Origin: Proteles cristata cristata
Lineage: Eukaryota > Chordata > Mammalia > Carnivora > Hyaenidae
DNA length: 64,000 bases
Assembly: GCA_017311185.1 (NCBI GenBank)
Contig: JAESUZ010001514.1
Coordinates: forward strand, 62,001 to 126,000
Direction: 5' to 3'
In this document: one piece after another, positions 10,877 to 22,296 of the stretch
How the letters are laid out: each line of letters opens with the position of its first letter
Numbering within the stretch: position 1 is the first letter of the stretch
Notes under the pieces: generated by a model
The model's input: the letters and a program-made list of their open reading frames with translations, nothing else
What the model was told of the DNA's origin: nothing
Databases searched by the model: none
Translations under genes and position numbers: made by a program

Positions 10877-11479
10877 CAGGCTCATTTTACATTTGGTCAA
10901 TATAGCAAACTGTATCAATCAGAATCACAGTAGAAAACAGATGGAACAAACCGGGTAATTGAAGAGAGGTTCAAAAGTTTACAGAGAAGTGGGCAAGGCT
11001 CAGGGCTAGCAATATCAGAGAGAGGTTGAAAGACTAAGGAGGAGGAGCTGTTATCGGAACCTTGAGAAGGCCAGTTGAGAGATGCAGGGACTGAGTGGGA
11101 CAAAAGTCACCATACCTACCGTGTAGGGCAGCTGTTTCCTCTCCAAGTGTTGGCTCAGCATTTCAGGCAGCTTCAACGTCGGAGCACCTCCATACCAGCA
11201 CAAGCGTCCCCAGTCCCCATGCCAGGACAAGAGAGAGCGCAGAGAAGCCCACACCAGGGGATGGGTCATGTCTGCTCACATCTCGTTGGCTGAAGCAAGT
11301 CACGTGGCCTTGTCCAACTAGCAGGGTCTGGAGAAGAAGCCTCATATGCACCTAAAAGGAAAGGAGAACTAGAAACATTGGTGTAAAACACAGACAGATA
11401 GTAACCCTTGCTCTTTTATATTATGGTGTATTCCTTTGTATGAAAGACAGGCTCTAACCCAACCTTGGGACATACTCTA
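10877..11479. other. Possible decayed LTR or LINE end; unassigned
   Basis: 'tgtatcaatcagaatcacag' and 'aagaggttcaaaagtttaca' look like an old repeat end. 11050-11390 is GC-richer with overlapping frames on both strands and no recognisable domain. Family not identified. Confidence 0.35.
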
Positions 11480-11712
11480 AGCTGTGTGGTCTCACAGTAG
11501 CCACTAGTAACATGCCAGTGACTGAGCACCTGAATGTGACTTGAGATGTGCTGTACATGTAAAACATGCCTCAGATTTCAAAGACATAGCACCTAAAGAA
11601 GAATGTAAGATAGCTTATTAATGATTTCTAATATTGATTATAGGTGGAAGGATAATATTTTTGAAATATTGAGTTAAATATACATTATTATTTATTTTAT
11701 CTATTTTTACTT

Positions 11713-11924
11713 AAAAAAATTTTTTTAAGTTTATTTATTTTGAGAAAGAAAGTGTGAGTGGTGGGGATGGGGCAGAGAAAAAGAGGGAGAGAGAGAATCC
11801 CAAGCAGGTTCCCCACTGCCAGCACAGAGCCCCACATGGGGCTCAAACTCACAAAACTGTGAGATTATGACTTGAGCCAAAATCAAAAGTGGGACACTTA
11901 ACTGACTGAGCCACAGAGGTGTCC
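11713..11924 (-). mobile_element. Felid SINE, minus strand
   Basis: Reversed tail, GA-rich block, 'cccacatggggctcaaactc', 'actgactgagccacagaggt'. Flanks share 'tttatttta(a/t)ct' on both sides, an approximate TSD. It sits inside the DNA-transposon fossil. Confidence 0.9.
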
Positions 11925-11958
11925 TGTTTATTTTAACTTTTCAAAATGTGGTTTCTAG

Positions 11959-12176
11959 GGCACCTGAGTGGCTCAGTCAGTTAAGTGTCCAACTTCGGCT
12001 CAGGTCATGATCTCATGGTTCCTGGGTTCAAGCCCTGCGTTGGGCTCTGTGCTGACAGCTTAGATCCTGGAGCCTGCTTCGGATTCTGTGTCCTCCTCTC
12101 TCTCTGGCCCTCCCTCACACTCATGCTCTGTTTCTCTCTGCCTCAATAATAAATAAACATAAAACATTTTTTTTTT
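11959..12176 (+). mobile_element. Felid SINE, plus strand, perfect TSD
   Basis: Head 'cacctgagtggctcagtcag', module 'gtgctgacagcttagatcc' / 'ggagcctgcttcggattc', tail 'aataaataaacataaaac'. TSD 'aaatgtggtttctag' is identical at 11944-11958 and 12177-12191. The duplicated bases belong to the surrounding DNA transposon, so that element is older. Confidence 0.95.
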
Positions 12177-12262
12177 AAATGTGGTTTCTAGAAAACTTTG
12201 TATGTGGCTTCTGTTTGTGGCTTGCATTATATTGCTAGTGAACTTGGCTGCTCTAGAGAGTT

Positions 12263-13733
12263 CTCTTGGTTGGGAGGGTTTCCAATAGAAAGAGATTAAA
12301 GAATTAACAGCTTCTGCTAGAATTCTCCATAAGATGAATCATTGCTTTAATTGCTCCTGTAGCTAAGTAGTTACCCAAGTGATAAGGTTTTCTTCTTTTA
12401 TTTTAATGTCTAATTTAAATTTCTTTATAAAAATTCAGCATCAGTTTTTTTTTTCCTCTCCCCTGTAAAGGCAAAGCACAGGTGGTTCATAGAGACCATT
12501 ATTCCATGCAGGGTCTTTTTTATAAAACGTGTTTAAATGTCACTCAGTTCCATTAAAACAAAGGGGCCATTCAGCAAATGTGTTGCTTTTTTAGTTTCTT
12601 ACTTTTCCATAGAAACTCATTTTAAAGACTTTGTCTACTTTTTTATTTGGAAAGAGAGTACAGAGAAAGCCACTACCTTCACCTTTTCCTACATATTGAG
12701 AGCTGAAGTTGTAAGAAGTGCTCAAGTTTTCTTGAAAATATGGTCACGCAGTACCTATTCTATGGCCTGTGCCTGAGATGCCCCCTTTGCCCCTTCTGTC
12801 CTCTCCCTTCCCCTAGACCCAGCTCTCTGGCCTGGAGGCTGACCTGATAGTCTGCACTAAGAAGTCTGCAGGGGAGAGTTCTGAGAGAGACTAGAAGGGA
12901 GTGGAGCAGGATCAGGGTATTTATTCACCTGCGAGGTAGCCTCGTGGGCTGTGTATTTAGGGTTGAGTCAGGAAAAGGGTATCACTCTAAATAAAAGAGT
13001 TTAATACAGAAATTAGAGTATTGACTGAGTGCCACTGCTACCTTTCATGGCTGCAGGTTTCAGTGATCACTCTGCTCATCCTTGTGGGTCTAGGAGTGGT
13101 GACCGCTTTGCTGTTCCACCCTCAGGTGACTGCCTTATCCCTTGTGATTCCCTAAGACCTCCTCAGGTACCCTTGAAGTTAGCATGTCATCTGCATTCTA
13201 CAGTGACGCTGACATTGGGTGTTCAGGCATCTTGTGGAAGGGCTACATCCAAACAAGAGGTCATTGAGTGTCCTGGACAATAATGAAGGACACAGAGGAG
13301 AAACACTTTGAAGATATTTGCTCAAGTCTAGGAACATAAGATAGCTTTTCCTGTATTTCTCTCTGATATGTTAAAAACCTTTACAATGTCTTGTTGGAAC
13401 AACAAACTCTAATATGACTAAGGTAAGAAAGAAGTTGTTAGGATGCATTTTTATATGTTGTAGTTTTTTTCTTTAGCAAAGAAATGTCACTATTTGAACC
13501 ACACATTAAGCTCTACATTCATCAATTCTTGGTCTTCCAAGGATATACTTGTACTTCTTTTAGATGGGAGGTTGAAAAATTTACTTTGTTTCCCCACCTG
13601 TACAATGAGACATTTAAGACTGGATGATCTTAAATATCCCTGTGCACTAACATTCTATAAGCCTATGATATTTCTGTAAAATTTGTGAAATAGCTTTTGG
13701 CTCAGGGGAGGTGAAGGTGCAACTGTTTTCAGT
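12263..13733. other. No recognisable gene
   Basis: Contains a T run near 12447-12456 and short frames without domains. 12955-13290 ('aagagtttaatacagaaatt', 'gccactgctacctttcatgg') may be another decayed repeat end. 13290-13733 shows nothing I recognise. Confidence 0.4.
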
Positions 13734-14327
13734 TGTCCTGAATCTGGGTTCACCCGACACCAGCCACCTCTACCATGACGCCTAAGTTTGACCCCAGTGA
13801 GATCAAAAGTTGTATACCTGAAGTGCACCCCTGAGGAAGTTGGTGCCATATCATTTGCCCTGACCCAGAAAACTGGTCCTGAAGATCTGTCTCCAAAATT
13901 GTTGGTGATGACATCGCCAAGGCACCAGTGAATGGAAGGGTCTGAGGATTACAGTGAAAATAAACATTCAGAACATACAGGCCCAGGTTGCAGTGGTCCT
14001 TTCTGCCTCTGCCCTGATTAGCAAAGCCCTTAAGGAACCACCAAAAGACAGAAAGAAGCAGGAAAACATTAAGCACAGCAGAAATAGCTCTTTTGATAAG
14101 CTTGTCAACATTGCCCAACAGATGCAGCACTGATCTTTGGCCAGAGAACTCTCTCAAACTGTGAAAGAAATTCTGGAACTGCTCAATCTGTGGGCTGCAA
14201 TGTTGATGGCTGCCACCCTTATGACATCATAGATGACATCAAGAGTGGTGCAGTCTAATGCCTGGCTAGTTAAGAACTACAAAGCAACACATTTCAATAA
14301 AGGATCATTTGACAACCAAGGAAAAAA
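13734..14327 (+). pseudogene. RPL12P: RPL12 processed pseudogene (60S ribosomal protein L12)
   Basis: An intronless copy of the RPL12 mRNA. The start ATG is at 13775 (M-T-P-K-F-D-P-S-E-I-K) and the ancestral stop TAA at 14271-14273, spanning the whole 165-codon frame. It continues through the RPL12 3' UTR ('acatttcaataaaggatcat') to a short A-rich end near 14321. Disruptions: a one-base gain after codon 11 shifts the frame; further length changes follow near codons 25-35; a former CGA is now TGA ('cagcactgatc'); a former GAA near the end is TAA ('gcagtctaatgc'). It cannot encode the protein. The mRNA-like structure points to L1-mediated retroposition. The parental gene is elsewhere. No clear TSD was found, consistent with age. 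Confidence 0.93.
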
Positions 14328-14506
14328 GTTGTGGATATATTGGTAAGGTAAATGTGCAGACTTCTCTAAAGTATTGAGATGAATATTTTGTGAAACAAAT
14401 TTCACTTTCCCACTTGACCAAGAAAATCAGAGACAATTATTTTCACTAATGCCCTTGAAAGCAGGATATAAAAGAATGCATGGTCCTAACAGGGCCAAGC
14501 CTGGGT

Positions 14507-14948
14507 CAGAGGTCAACAAACAATGACCCCTGGGCCAAATGCAACCTGCCACCTGTTCTTGTAAAGTTTTATTGAAAACAAGCCATGTCGAGTTGTTTAT
14601 GTATTGTCTATGGCTGCTTTCTCACGACCATGCAGAGTTGAACTGTGTAACAGAAATTATATCGGCCCATAAAGCCTAAAATGTTTGGGGTGCCTGGGTG
14701 GTTCAGTCGGTTAAGCATCCCACTTCAGCTCAGGTCATAATCTTGCAGTTTGTGAGTTCTAGCTCCATGTAGGTCTCTGTGCTGACAGCTCAGAGCCTGG
14801 AGCCTGCTTCAGATTCTGTCTCCCTCTCTCTCTCTGCCACTCCCCTGTCACTCTTTCTCTCCCTCTCAAAAAGAAATAAACATTTTTTTAAAAAAAATCT
14901 AAAATGTTTATTATCTGGCCCTTTGCAAAAAAAGTTCACCACTCCCTG
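14507..14948 (+). mobile_element. hAT-Charlie-like DNA transposon, interrupted by a SINE
   Basis: The left end 'cagaggtcaacaaac' and the reverse complement of the right end ('gttcaccactccctg') form terminal inverted repeats. Internal 'gtattgtctatggctgctt' and 'ttattatctggccctttgc' are typical of the MER1-group repeats that begin 'caggggtcagcaaact'. Removing the SINE at 14687-14898 restores one continuous element. Confidence 0.8.
14687..14898 (+). mobile_element. Felid SINE inside the hAT fossil, perfect TSD
   Basis: Head 'tgcctgggtggttcagtcgg', module 'gtgctgacagctcagagcc', tail 'aagaaataaacattttt'. TSD 'ctaaaatgttt' is identical at 14676-14686 and 14899-14909 and is part of the transposon sequence. 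Confidence 0.95.
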
Positions 14949-15982
14949 GCTTAAAATGTGTAATCAGCTCTCTTTAAGCAAAATTCTCTATCCAGGTTTT
15001 TCAGAAGTGACATACTCCAGGCCCTGATAGTGGGTGATTAAAGGTACAAATAAATATCTATTTTGAAAGTACCAAAATTTTAACACTTGGTATGACATTT
15101 GAGAGGCAGCCTAGTATTCCTAAGATCTGAAATCAATTCCATTCGTTACAAGCTTAACAATCTTATGAGAGTTAACTAATTTTTCTTAATTCTAAAATCA
15201 CATGAGATAATATGTGGAACACCTTACATTTCTATCTGAAAGTCAAGAGTTATTAAATAGCAAGTTGACTCTGCAGAAGAGGAAAATCTAGATCTATGAA
15301 GTCAGAAGTTTGGAAAATGCTTCATTTGGGCACAGAGCCTAACATACAATGTTCAATAAATTATTGAATAACCATCGCCCTCCCATGGCCCTCATAAAGC
15401 CATTCCTTCAGCAAAAAAACCTTGAATCTCTCAGGCAGGTGACGTACTAGGAATGATGCATTGGAATGAGAAGCCCAATAGCAGAACTTGGAATGACTGC
15501 CCCGTGACAACTGCGCAGACTAGGACACTGGGCAGGAAGATATGGGGGTATCATAGCTCTCACACTACAAATGCCTCTACAGTTGGCTCAAAGAAGTTGC
15601 TCTGCAATGGAAGCTTCCAACTATGTATTCACAGGGGACTTGACTTCTTAATGAGGAATAGACAAACTGCCAAGGAATACCTGTGTTCTTCACAGGTCCA
15701 AGCTGGAACTAGAAGAATCTAGAGATACACTGAAGGGGAAATCCTCAGGGCCAGATTAAGGTTTCAAAGGATCACCCTGATGTATTTGTTTTCAGAACAA
15801 AAGTTTTTTTCTTTCTTTTTTTTTTTTTTTAAGATCATTACAAAGAGATCTAATTATCTTCTGCCTGGGCAAGGTTTAAAGTCTAACAACTTACTCCTAT
15901 TTCTCTGCCTGAGCCTGGAATTCAACAGATAAGAAGGGAGTCTTAATGATTAATCAGCTCAAGCAAAGCTCTAAAACAAGAA
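14949..15982. other. No recognisable gene
   Basis: 15150-15235 has a weak MIR-like stretch ('ctaaaatcacatgagataat'). A T-rich tract lies at 15806-15831. The 89-codon frame at 15453-15722 shows no domain. Confidence 0.4.
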
Positions 15983-16060
15983 AGGGACTTTATTTTCACT
16001 TTACAGATGAACAAACTGAGGCTCTGAGGGATCAAAACGTCTATTTGAGGTCATATAGTT
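15983..16060 (-). mobile_element. MIR fragment
   Basis: 'cactttacagatgaacaaac' followed by 'tgaggctctgagggatc' and 'gaggtcatatagtt' is the antisense MIR core. Confidence 0.65.
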
Positions 16061-16149
16061 CTTTTGTGTATAGTGAAAATGAATCCCTGGGTCTCTATTT
16101 CTGCTGTACTTTTCTCCAAAGCACCTTGCTTCTCCAGAACCTAGAACTT

Positions 16150-16300
16150 GGGTAGACGCACTGGTCCCACCACTGACCTACTGCATGATATTGGCATGTC
16201 AGAGGATCTCTCTGTGACTTTGTTTTCTCCTCTGTAAAATCAGAACACCCACCTATCCCTCCTCGTCAAGATGGTGACGCTCAACTGTGAACAGACATAA
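16150..16300 (+). mobile_element. MIR fragment
   Basis: 'ccaccactgacctactgcat', 'ctctgtgactttgttttctc' and 'ctctgtaaaatcagaac' follow the sense MIR order (gctgtgtgacc... cctcatctgtaaaatg). Confidence 0.65.
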
Positions 16301-16585
16301 AATTGTGATTCAGCAGACATGGCAGATACCTACTTTTCTGTATAAAACCCATTCCCTTCTTCCTCGTTAACCTGATTTGAGTCCAGCAGCCATATGTCCA
16401 GTCCCAGAGAATAAATCATGCTTAAACCATGGCAGCCAATGGTGGTCCCATCCCCTTTGCCAGCGATTGGACTACAGATGGCCACGTGACCCAGAACTAG
16501 TCAAGAAGATAGAGAGGAAAACCTGGAGAGGAGTATGGAAAACTTTAAGGAGGCTCTGTTCTACCTGCTAAAAGGCACAAGTAGT

Positions 16586-16763
16586 GGGGCACCTGGGTGT
16601 CTCAGTCGGTTGAGAATCTGGCTCTTGGTTTCAGCTCACGTCATGATCTCATAGTTCGTGAGTCCAAGCCCTGTGTCAGGCTCTGTGCTGACAGCCTGCT
16701 TAGAATTCTCTATCTCTCTCTGCCCCTCCCCCACTCTCTCTCAAAATAAATAAATAAAAACTT
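16586..16763 (+). mobile_element. Felid SINE with an L1 in its A-tail
   Basis: Head 'cacctgggtgtctcagtcgg', 'ctcatagttcgtgagtcc', module 'gtgctgacagcctgctt', then 'aaaataaataaataaaaac'. Its outer TSD ('aaaaggcacaagtagt', 16570-16585) reappears as 'aaaacgcacaagtggt' after the L1 at about 19208-19223, so the L1 is the later insertion. Confidence 0.92.
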
Positions 16764-19191
16764 AAAAAAATTTTTTTTCTTCTTTTTTTAAAAAATAGTT
16801 TATTGTCAAGTTGGCTTCCATGTAACACCCAGTGCTCATCCCCACAAGTGCCCTCCTCCATGCCCATCACCCCCTTCCCCTCCCCTCCATCTGCCCTAAG
16901 TTTGTTCTTGGCATTCAAGAGTCTCTCATGGTTTGCCTCCCTCCCCACCACTATTTTTCCCCTTCTTCTCCCCCATGGTCCTCCATTAAGTTCCTCTTAA
17001 TCCTCCTATACGTGCAAACATATGGTATTTGTCCTTCTCTGCCTGACTTATTTTGCTCAGCATAACACCCTCAAGTTCCATCCATGTCGCTACACATGGC
17101 CAGATTTCATTGTTTCTCATTGCCATGTAGTATTCCATCGTATAGATAAACCACATCTTCTTGATCCATTAATCCGTTGATGGACACTTGGGCTCTTTCT
17201 TTGTTTTGGCTATTGTTGAGAGTGCTACCATGAACATTGGGGTACATGTGCCCCTATGCATCAGCACTCCTGTATCCCTTGGGTAAATTCCTAGCTGTGC
17301 TATTGCTGGGTCATAGGGGAGTTCTACTGTTAATTTTTTGAGGAACCTTTACACTGTTTTCCAGAGGGGCTGCACCAGTTTACATTCCCACCAACAGTGT
17401 AGGAGGGTGTCCGTTTCTCCACATCCTGCCAGCATCTAGAGTCCTCTGATTTGCTCATTTTAGCCACTCTGACCGGCGTGAGGTGGTATCTCAGTGTGGT
17501 TTTGATTTGTATTTCCCTGATGAGGAGGGATGCTGAGCATCATTTCATGTGTCTGTTGGCCATCTAGATGTCCTCTTTGGAGAAGTGTCTATTCATGTCT
17601 TCTGCCCATTTCTTCACTGGATTGTTTGTTTTTCAGGTGTGGAGTTTGGTGAGTTCCTTATAGATTTTGGATACTAGCCCTTTATCTGATATGTCATTTG
17701 CAACTATCTTTTCCCATTCCATCTGTTGCCTATTAGTTTTATGGATTGTTTCCTTCGCCGTGCAGAAGTTTTTAATCTTGATGGGGTCTCAATAGTTCAT
17801 TTTTGCTCGTGATTCCCTTGCCTTTGGGGACGTGTCAAGTAAGAAGTTGCTGCGGTTGAGGTTAAGGAGGTTTTTTCCGGCTTTCTCCTCTAGGGTTTTG
17901 ATGGTTTCCTGTCTCACATTCAGGTCCTTTACCCATTTTGAGTTTATTTTTGTGTATGGTGTGAGAAAATGATCAGCAACATTCTTCTGCATGTTGCTGT
18001 CCAGTTCTCCCAGCACCATCTGTTAAAGAGGCTGTCTTTTTTCCATTGGATACTCTTTTCTGCTTTGTCAAAGATTAGTTGGCTGTACACTTTTGGGTCC
18101 AATTCTGAGTTCTCAATTCTGTTCCATTGGTCTATGTGTCTGTTTTTGTGCCAATACCATACTGTCTTGATGATGACAGCTTTGTAGTAGAGGCTAAAGT
18201 CTGGGATGGTGATGCCTCCTGTTTTGGTTTTCTTCTTCAATATTACTTTGGCTATTTGGGGTCTTTTGTGGTTCCATACAAATTTTAGGATAGTTTGTTC
18301 TAGCTTTGAGAAGAATGCTGGTACAATTTTGATTGGGATTGCATTGAATGTGTAGATTGCTTTGGGTAGTAATGACATTTTAACTATATTTATTCTTCCA
18401 ATCCATGAGCATGGAATGTTTTTCCATTTCTTTGTGTCTTCTTCAATTTCCTTCATAAGTTTTCTATAGTTTTCATCATACAGATCTCTTATATCTTTGG
18501 TTAGGTTTATTCCTAGGTATTTTATGTTTTTTTGTGCAATTGTGAAAGGGATCAGTTTCTTGATCTCTTTCTGTTGCTTCATTATTGGTGTATAAAAACA
18601 CAACCAATTTCTGTATGTTGACTTCGTATCCTGCAACTTTGCTGAATTCATGGATCAGCTCTAGTTATGTTGCTTACATCTGTTTTGAGCAGTTCTTTAG
18701 CTGTCATTTCTTCCTGGAATTTCTTTAGAGGAGAGTTCTTCCATTTCATCATTTTGGTTAGCTTTCTATCTTTTGTTAATTTTAAAAGCTTGTTGTACAC
18801 TCTGCCCCTGCGAGTTCTGCTGTATTAGAGAGGGCTCTTTGACTGTTCAGGTCCTATCTGTTCAGGAAGTGTTCTTTGAATGGTGTCTCTTGGTTTCTCT
18901 TGTTGAGCATTTGGTTATTTTGTTTCCCTACTCGTAGCCATATTTGGGACTCTCTCTCCATTATGTGTAGTTTGGCTTGTTTCCTGAGGCAGCCCTCAAG
19001 AAACATTGGAATTGTCTTACTTCTCTTCCTCAAACATTTGCAGAGCTGGTAGTTGTAGGACATGCCCAGCTCTGAGACTGGTCCATGCCTGGACATCTCC
19101 AGATAACACAAAGGCATCTGTTGTTTTCCTTTGTTTATCTTTCTTCGTTCCTCAAGCAGCTTGCAACTCCCCGACCGACTGCCCCTTCCTC
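16764..19191 (-). mobile_element. L1 with both ends kept and a large internal deletion
   Basis: In L1 orientation (right to left): a 5' region starting 'aggaaggggcagtcggtcgg', an ORF1 N-terminal segment (EELSSKEIP motif near 18720-18740), an abrupt jump at about 18655-18665 to late ORF2 (LIHEFSK), ORF2 C-terminal region, the 3' UTR and a T-rich (poly-A complement) end near 16771-16791. TSD 'aataaaaactt' is identical at 16753-16763 and 19192-19202. The 2.4-kb copy lacks the rest of ORF1 and the ORF2 endonuclease and most of the reverse transcriptase, so it is dead. Confidence 0.85.
17944..18651 (-). pseudogene. L1 ORF2 remnant, 235 open codons
   Basis: The translated stretch has the L1 ORF2 order after the reverse transcriptase core: YLGINLTK (about residues 46-53), then [31 protein letters not shown] and [17 protein letters not shown]. 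The endonuclease domain and the catalytic part of the reverse transcriptase are missing. The frame breaks near 17944-18019 and continues in another frame to about 17789. In an intact L1, ORF2p supplies endonuclease and reverse transcriptase for target-primed retrotransposition; this fragment cannot. The first ATG is accidental, because the sequence upstream is the deletion junction. Confidence 0.9.
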
Positions 19192-19329
19192 AATAAAAAC
19201 TTTTTTAAAAACGCACAAGTGGTAACGTGAAGAAGAGTTAAAGTGTTTGCAAAGGATGCTCTTGTATGAGATGGAGAACATCATGGGTGGACCAAAGCAG
19301 GTATCAGTTACAAGCTCATTCACTTTTTG

Positions 19330-20240
19330 GACAAATACTTATAGTGTGCTCACCAGATATTAGGCACTGGTAATACAGCAGAGAGCAAGCAGACCAAAAT
19401 CCCTGGCCCCATGGAGATTACATTCTAATGACAGGGAGACAAACAAGATAAATAAGTACAATATGTAGGAATTGGGGAGAAGTGTGGATAAAAGAGATGA
19501 AGGCATGAATGCAAACATGAGTGATTGGGGGCTGAAGGTTTAGACAGGATGGTGAAGGATGCCTTCATGGAGAACAAAAGCCTGAAGGAAGTGAGGGAGT
19601 AAGCCATGGTGGAATCTGCCATTAGAGTCACCTTTCAGGGCACAGCAAGGTGGCTTGTGTGGCTCGTGTGGAGCAAGCAACATGCGGAGGGATAGAAAGT
19701 GTGGTCAGTGGTATCGACTGCAGGTCATATGGAGCCTTGAAGCCACTGTGGGTCTTTGTTTCTTACTGAGTCACACTGGAATCCATTGGAAGGTTTTGAA
19801 CAGAGAGATGACTTGATCTGACCTTCATTTTAGCAGGACCATTCTGGCAATTTTGTGTAAATAGGATGAAGAGGTACAAGGGCAGACATGAAGTACTTAG
19901 GGGGATATTTAATTATACAAGAGGTTTCAACCAGAATGGTAGTGTGGGAATGTAAGAGGTAGTCCAGACTTGGGATATATTTTGAACATGGAGTTGGCAG
20001 TACTTGTTAAAGGTCACAATGGGGTTTGAAGGAGTTGAGGACAACTGAGGTTTGGGGTTTCAGCCCCTGGGATGGTGCAGTTTTCATTTACTGAGTGGGA
20101 AAGACTGCGGGAAGGATGTGTTTTGGGAGCAATGTCAGAAACTTACTTTTCATCCTGTCTGAGATGCCAAAAATTAGTCATCAAATGGATATGCCATGTA
20201 AGCAGTTGGATAACAAGTACAACAAATTAGGCATTAATCA
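19330..20240 (-). mobile_element. Ancient LINE-like repeat, probably L2-related, antisense
   Basis: 'gcactggtaatacagcagag', 'atggagattacattctaatg', 'gggagacaaacaagataaat' read as antisense L2 3' end. Farther on, 'ggaaggttttgaacagagag', 'atgacttgatctgacc' and 'gagtgggaaagactgcggga' follow a known long mammalian repeat in order. The name of the distal part is uncertain. Confidence 0.6.
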
Positions 20241-20574
20241 AATGGAAGAAATGCCAGGAGTGAGTTATAGGGAAGCATCTGACTTACTGCAGGATGAATT
20301 TTTCAAGACTCAGTTTCTTCATCGTTGAAATGGGAGTTAATGGCCAGTGCTGTGTAAGTTTTAATAAGAAGATGAAAGTACCCAGCATTGTGCTTTAAGC
20401 AACAAAAGTGAGTAATATTCCTTCATTTTCCTGCCTAACTGGAATATTCAAGAAACTAAGCCACTTGGCCTACCAGCTAATTTCCTTGGCATAAGCATCA
20501 AAGAATATCTGAGTATTTATGATCGGCTTGTTGACTTACAATTCCTTATAGCCACCACATGGGCCTGGGGTAAA

Positions 20575-20680
20575 TATATAATTCTTTTCTATTTTATAGA
20601 AAAGGAAACATATAAAGTAAAATAAAGTAACTTTCTCAAAGTCACACAGCTAGTGCCACCTTTGCAAATAAGTTTTTCCA
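20575..20680 (-). mobile_element. MIR fragment
   Basis: 'attttatagaaaaggaaac' and 'aagtaactttctcaaagtca' with 'cacagctagtgcc' match the antisense MIR core. Confidence 0.7.
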
Positions 20681-20768
20681 TTATTTTGAGCCTAACAGTT
20701 GCATATTTAAGGACAGTCTCAACTATATTTACTATTTCCTAACACTGATTCTAAAAAGTGAACACTTA

Positions 20769-20973
20769 GCCTGGGTGGCTTAGTCGGTTAAGTGTCCGAC
20801 TTTCGCTTAGGTCATGATCTCACGGTTCGTGGGTTTGAGCCCCGCGTCAGGCTCTGTGCTGACTGCCAGCTCAGAGCTTGGAGTCTGTTTCAGTCTGTGA
20901 CTCCCTCTCTCTCTGACCCTCCCCTGCTCACGCTGTCTCTCTCTCTCTCTCCTAGAAATAAATAAAAAACATT
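20769..20973 (+). mobile_element. Felid SINE, slightly 5'-truncated, young-looking, perfect TSD
   Basis: Starts 'gcctgggtggcttagtcgg', lacking the usual leading G-rich bases. Carries the variant module 'gctgactgccagctcagagc' and 'cctagaaataaataaaaaac'. TSD 'aaaaagtgaacactta' is identical at 20753-20768 and 20974-20989. Confidence 0.95.
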
Positions 20974-20989
20974 AAAAAGTGAACACTTA

Positions 20990-21789
20990 CCCTCCACGTT
21001 AACAAATCATTTTGGGGAAGAGGTTCTTGAGATGTTTTTAGAGAATACAGGTCTAGAGGGGGAAATTCTTACCTATGTTGGCAACCTAGGTGGCAGGTAT
21101 GGATATTTAATAATGAATGACAGTAAACCCCTGGGTCTACACCTACTGAATACATATCTACCTGACAAATTACTTAGTGATTATCTGACATTTCCAGTCT
21201 TCAGTGGATCTACAGTGAGAGTAATACAGTTTCTAGCAAGTTGCTTGTTGATCAAAGAAATAGACCAAACTGATTTGACCTTTTGATATCAGGAGCCCAG
21301 CCCTAGGATAAATTTAATGGGAAGACAATGTTACCACAATGCTTGGATTTCAATTGAATCCTGAGTCAGTCCTGAGGTCCAGAAGACTCCGGAGCTGACA
21401 GTCATTAGCAGGATTAGGTAGTGGTTGTTGAGTCTTTAGGGCTAAGTTGTGATTATGAGGGTGACAGTTATGATTGGGTCCATACATGGATCTACTTACT
21501 TGGGCTGAATTATAAAGCAGGCACAGAATGTGGCATTCTCTCTTTCCCTCCACCACTGCCCTGTGTCCATCTCTGAATCTTCCACAAATCTGCTTTACAA
21601 AGTGACCTTTACTCTGTGAGTGTTTAAAACTCTGACCCATTATTAGTAAAATTAAACAGAACTAAGCAATCTGGAAGACTTTAACAAAGGAGAGTTAAAG
21701 TCCTCAGTGGACTATTTATCCATGCCTATTAGGAACAACGAAATCCCAAAAGATGAACAGACACAAAAAACATGAGCCAACAATTCATA
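20990..21789. other. No recognisable feature
   Basis: Two unrelated frames (84 codons plus, 96 codons minus) show no domain or coding signature. No repeat was recognised. Confidence 0.4.
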
Positions 21790-22035
21790 GAAATAGTGCA
21801 AACCTTGTGAGGTGACTCACTCCAGAGACCTCGACTGAAAGAAACAATATCACTTTTCACCTATCAAATTAGCCAAGGTTTAAAAATGGTGTTCTATGTC
21901 CCTGTGGGATGAAATCAGGATTCCATACAGTGTCAGTCACAGTATAAATGGCAAAAACTTTATGGGAAGTGATTTGGTGACAAGTACAGTAGCACTAACC
22001 ACGGAGTTTTAAACACTCAGATCCTGTGATTCTAT
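21790..22035 (+). mobile_element. Old L1 (L1M) fragment
   Basis: 'cttttcacctatcaaattag', 'agtataaatggcaaaaac', 'cagatcctgtgattctattt' match the L1M segment that runs from 'cacctatcagattggc' to 'cagcaattctacttc'. Confidence 0.6.
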
Positions 22036-22265
22036 TTATTTGTGGGGTTTCTTATAGGTTTTTATTCTGTTAGTTAGCATACAGTGTAATATTAGTTTCA
22101 TGTGTACATTATAGTGATTCAACACTTCCATACCACACCCTGTGCTCATTACAAGTGCTCTCTTTAATCCCCATCACCTATTTAACCCATCCCACCACCC
22201 ACCTCCCTTCTGGTTACCATCAGTTTGTTCTCTATAGCTAAGAGTCTCTTTCCTTCTTGGTTTGC

Positions 22266-22296
<31 letters not shown>

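Larger units (their letters stand above)
11480..12262. mobile_element. Old nonautonomous DNA transposon, interrupted by two SINEs
   Basis: Left part 'cagtagccactagtaacatg', 'gagatgtgctgtacatgtaa', 'catagcacctaaagaagaat' and right part 'aatgtggtttctagaaaac', 'tggcttgcattatattgc' fit a mammalian DNA-transposon repeat with a 'gtagccactagccacatg' end. SINEs at 11713 and 11959 split it. I do not give a subfamily name. Confidence 0.65.

Noticed and set aside
16797..19191. Functional L1 able to move
   Set aside because: The copy lacks the ORF2 endonuclease and most of the reverse transcriptase, and the remaining frame is broken.
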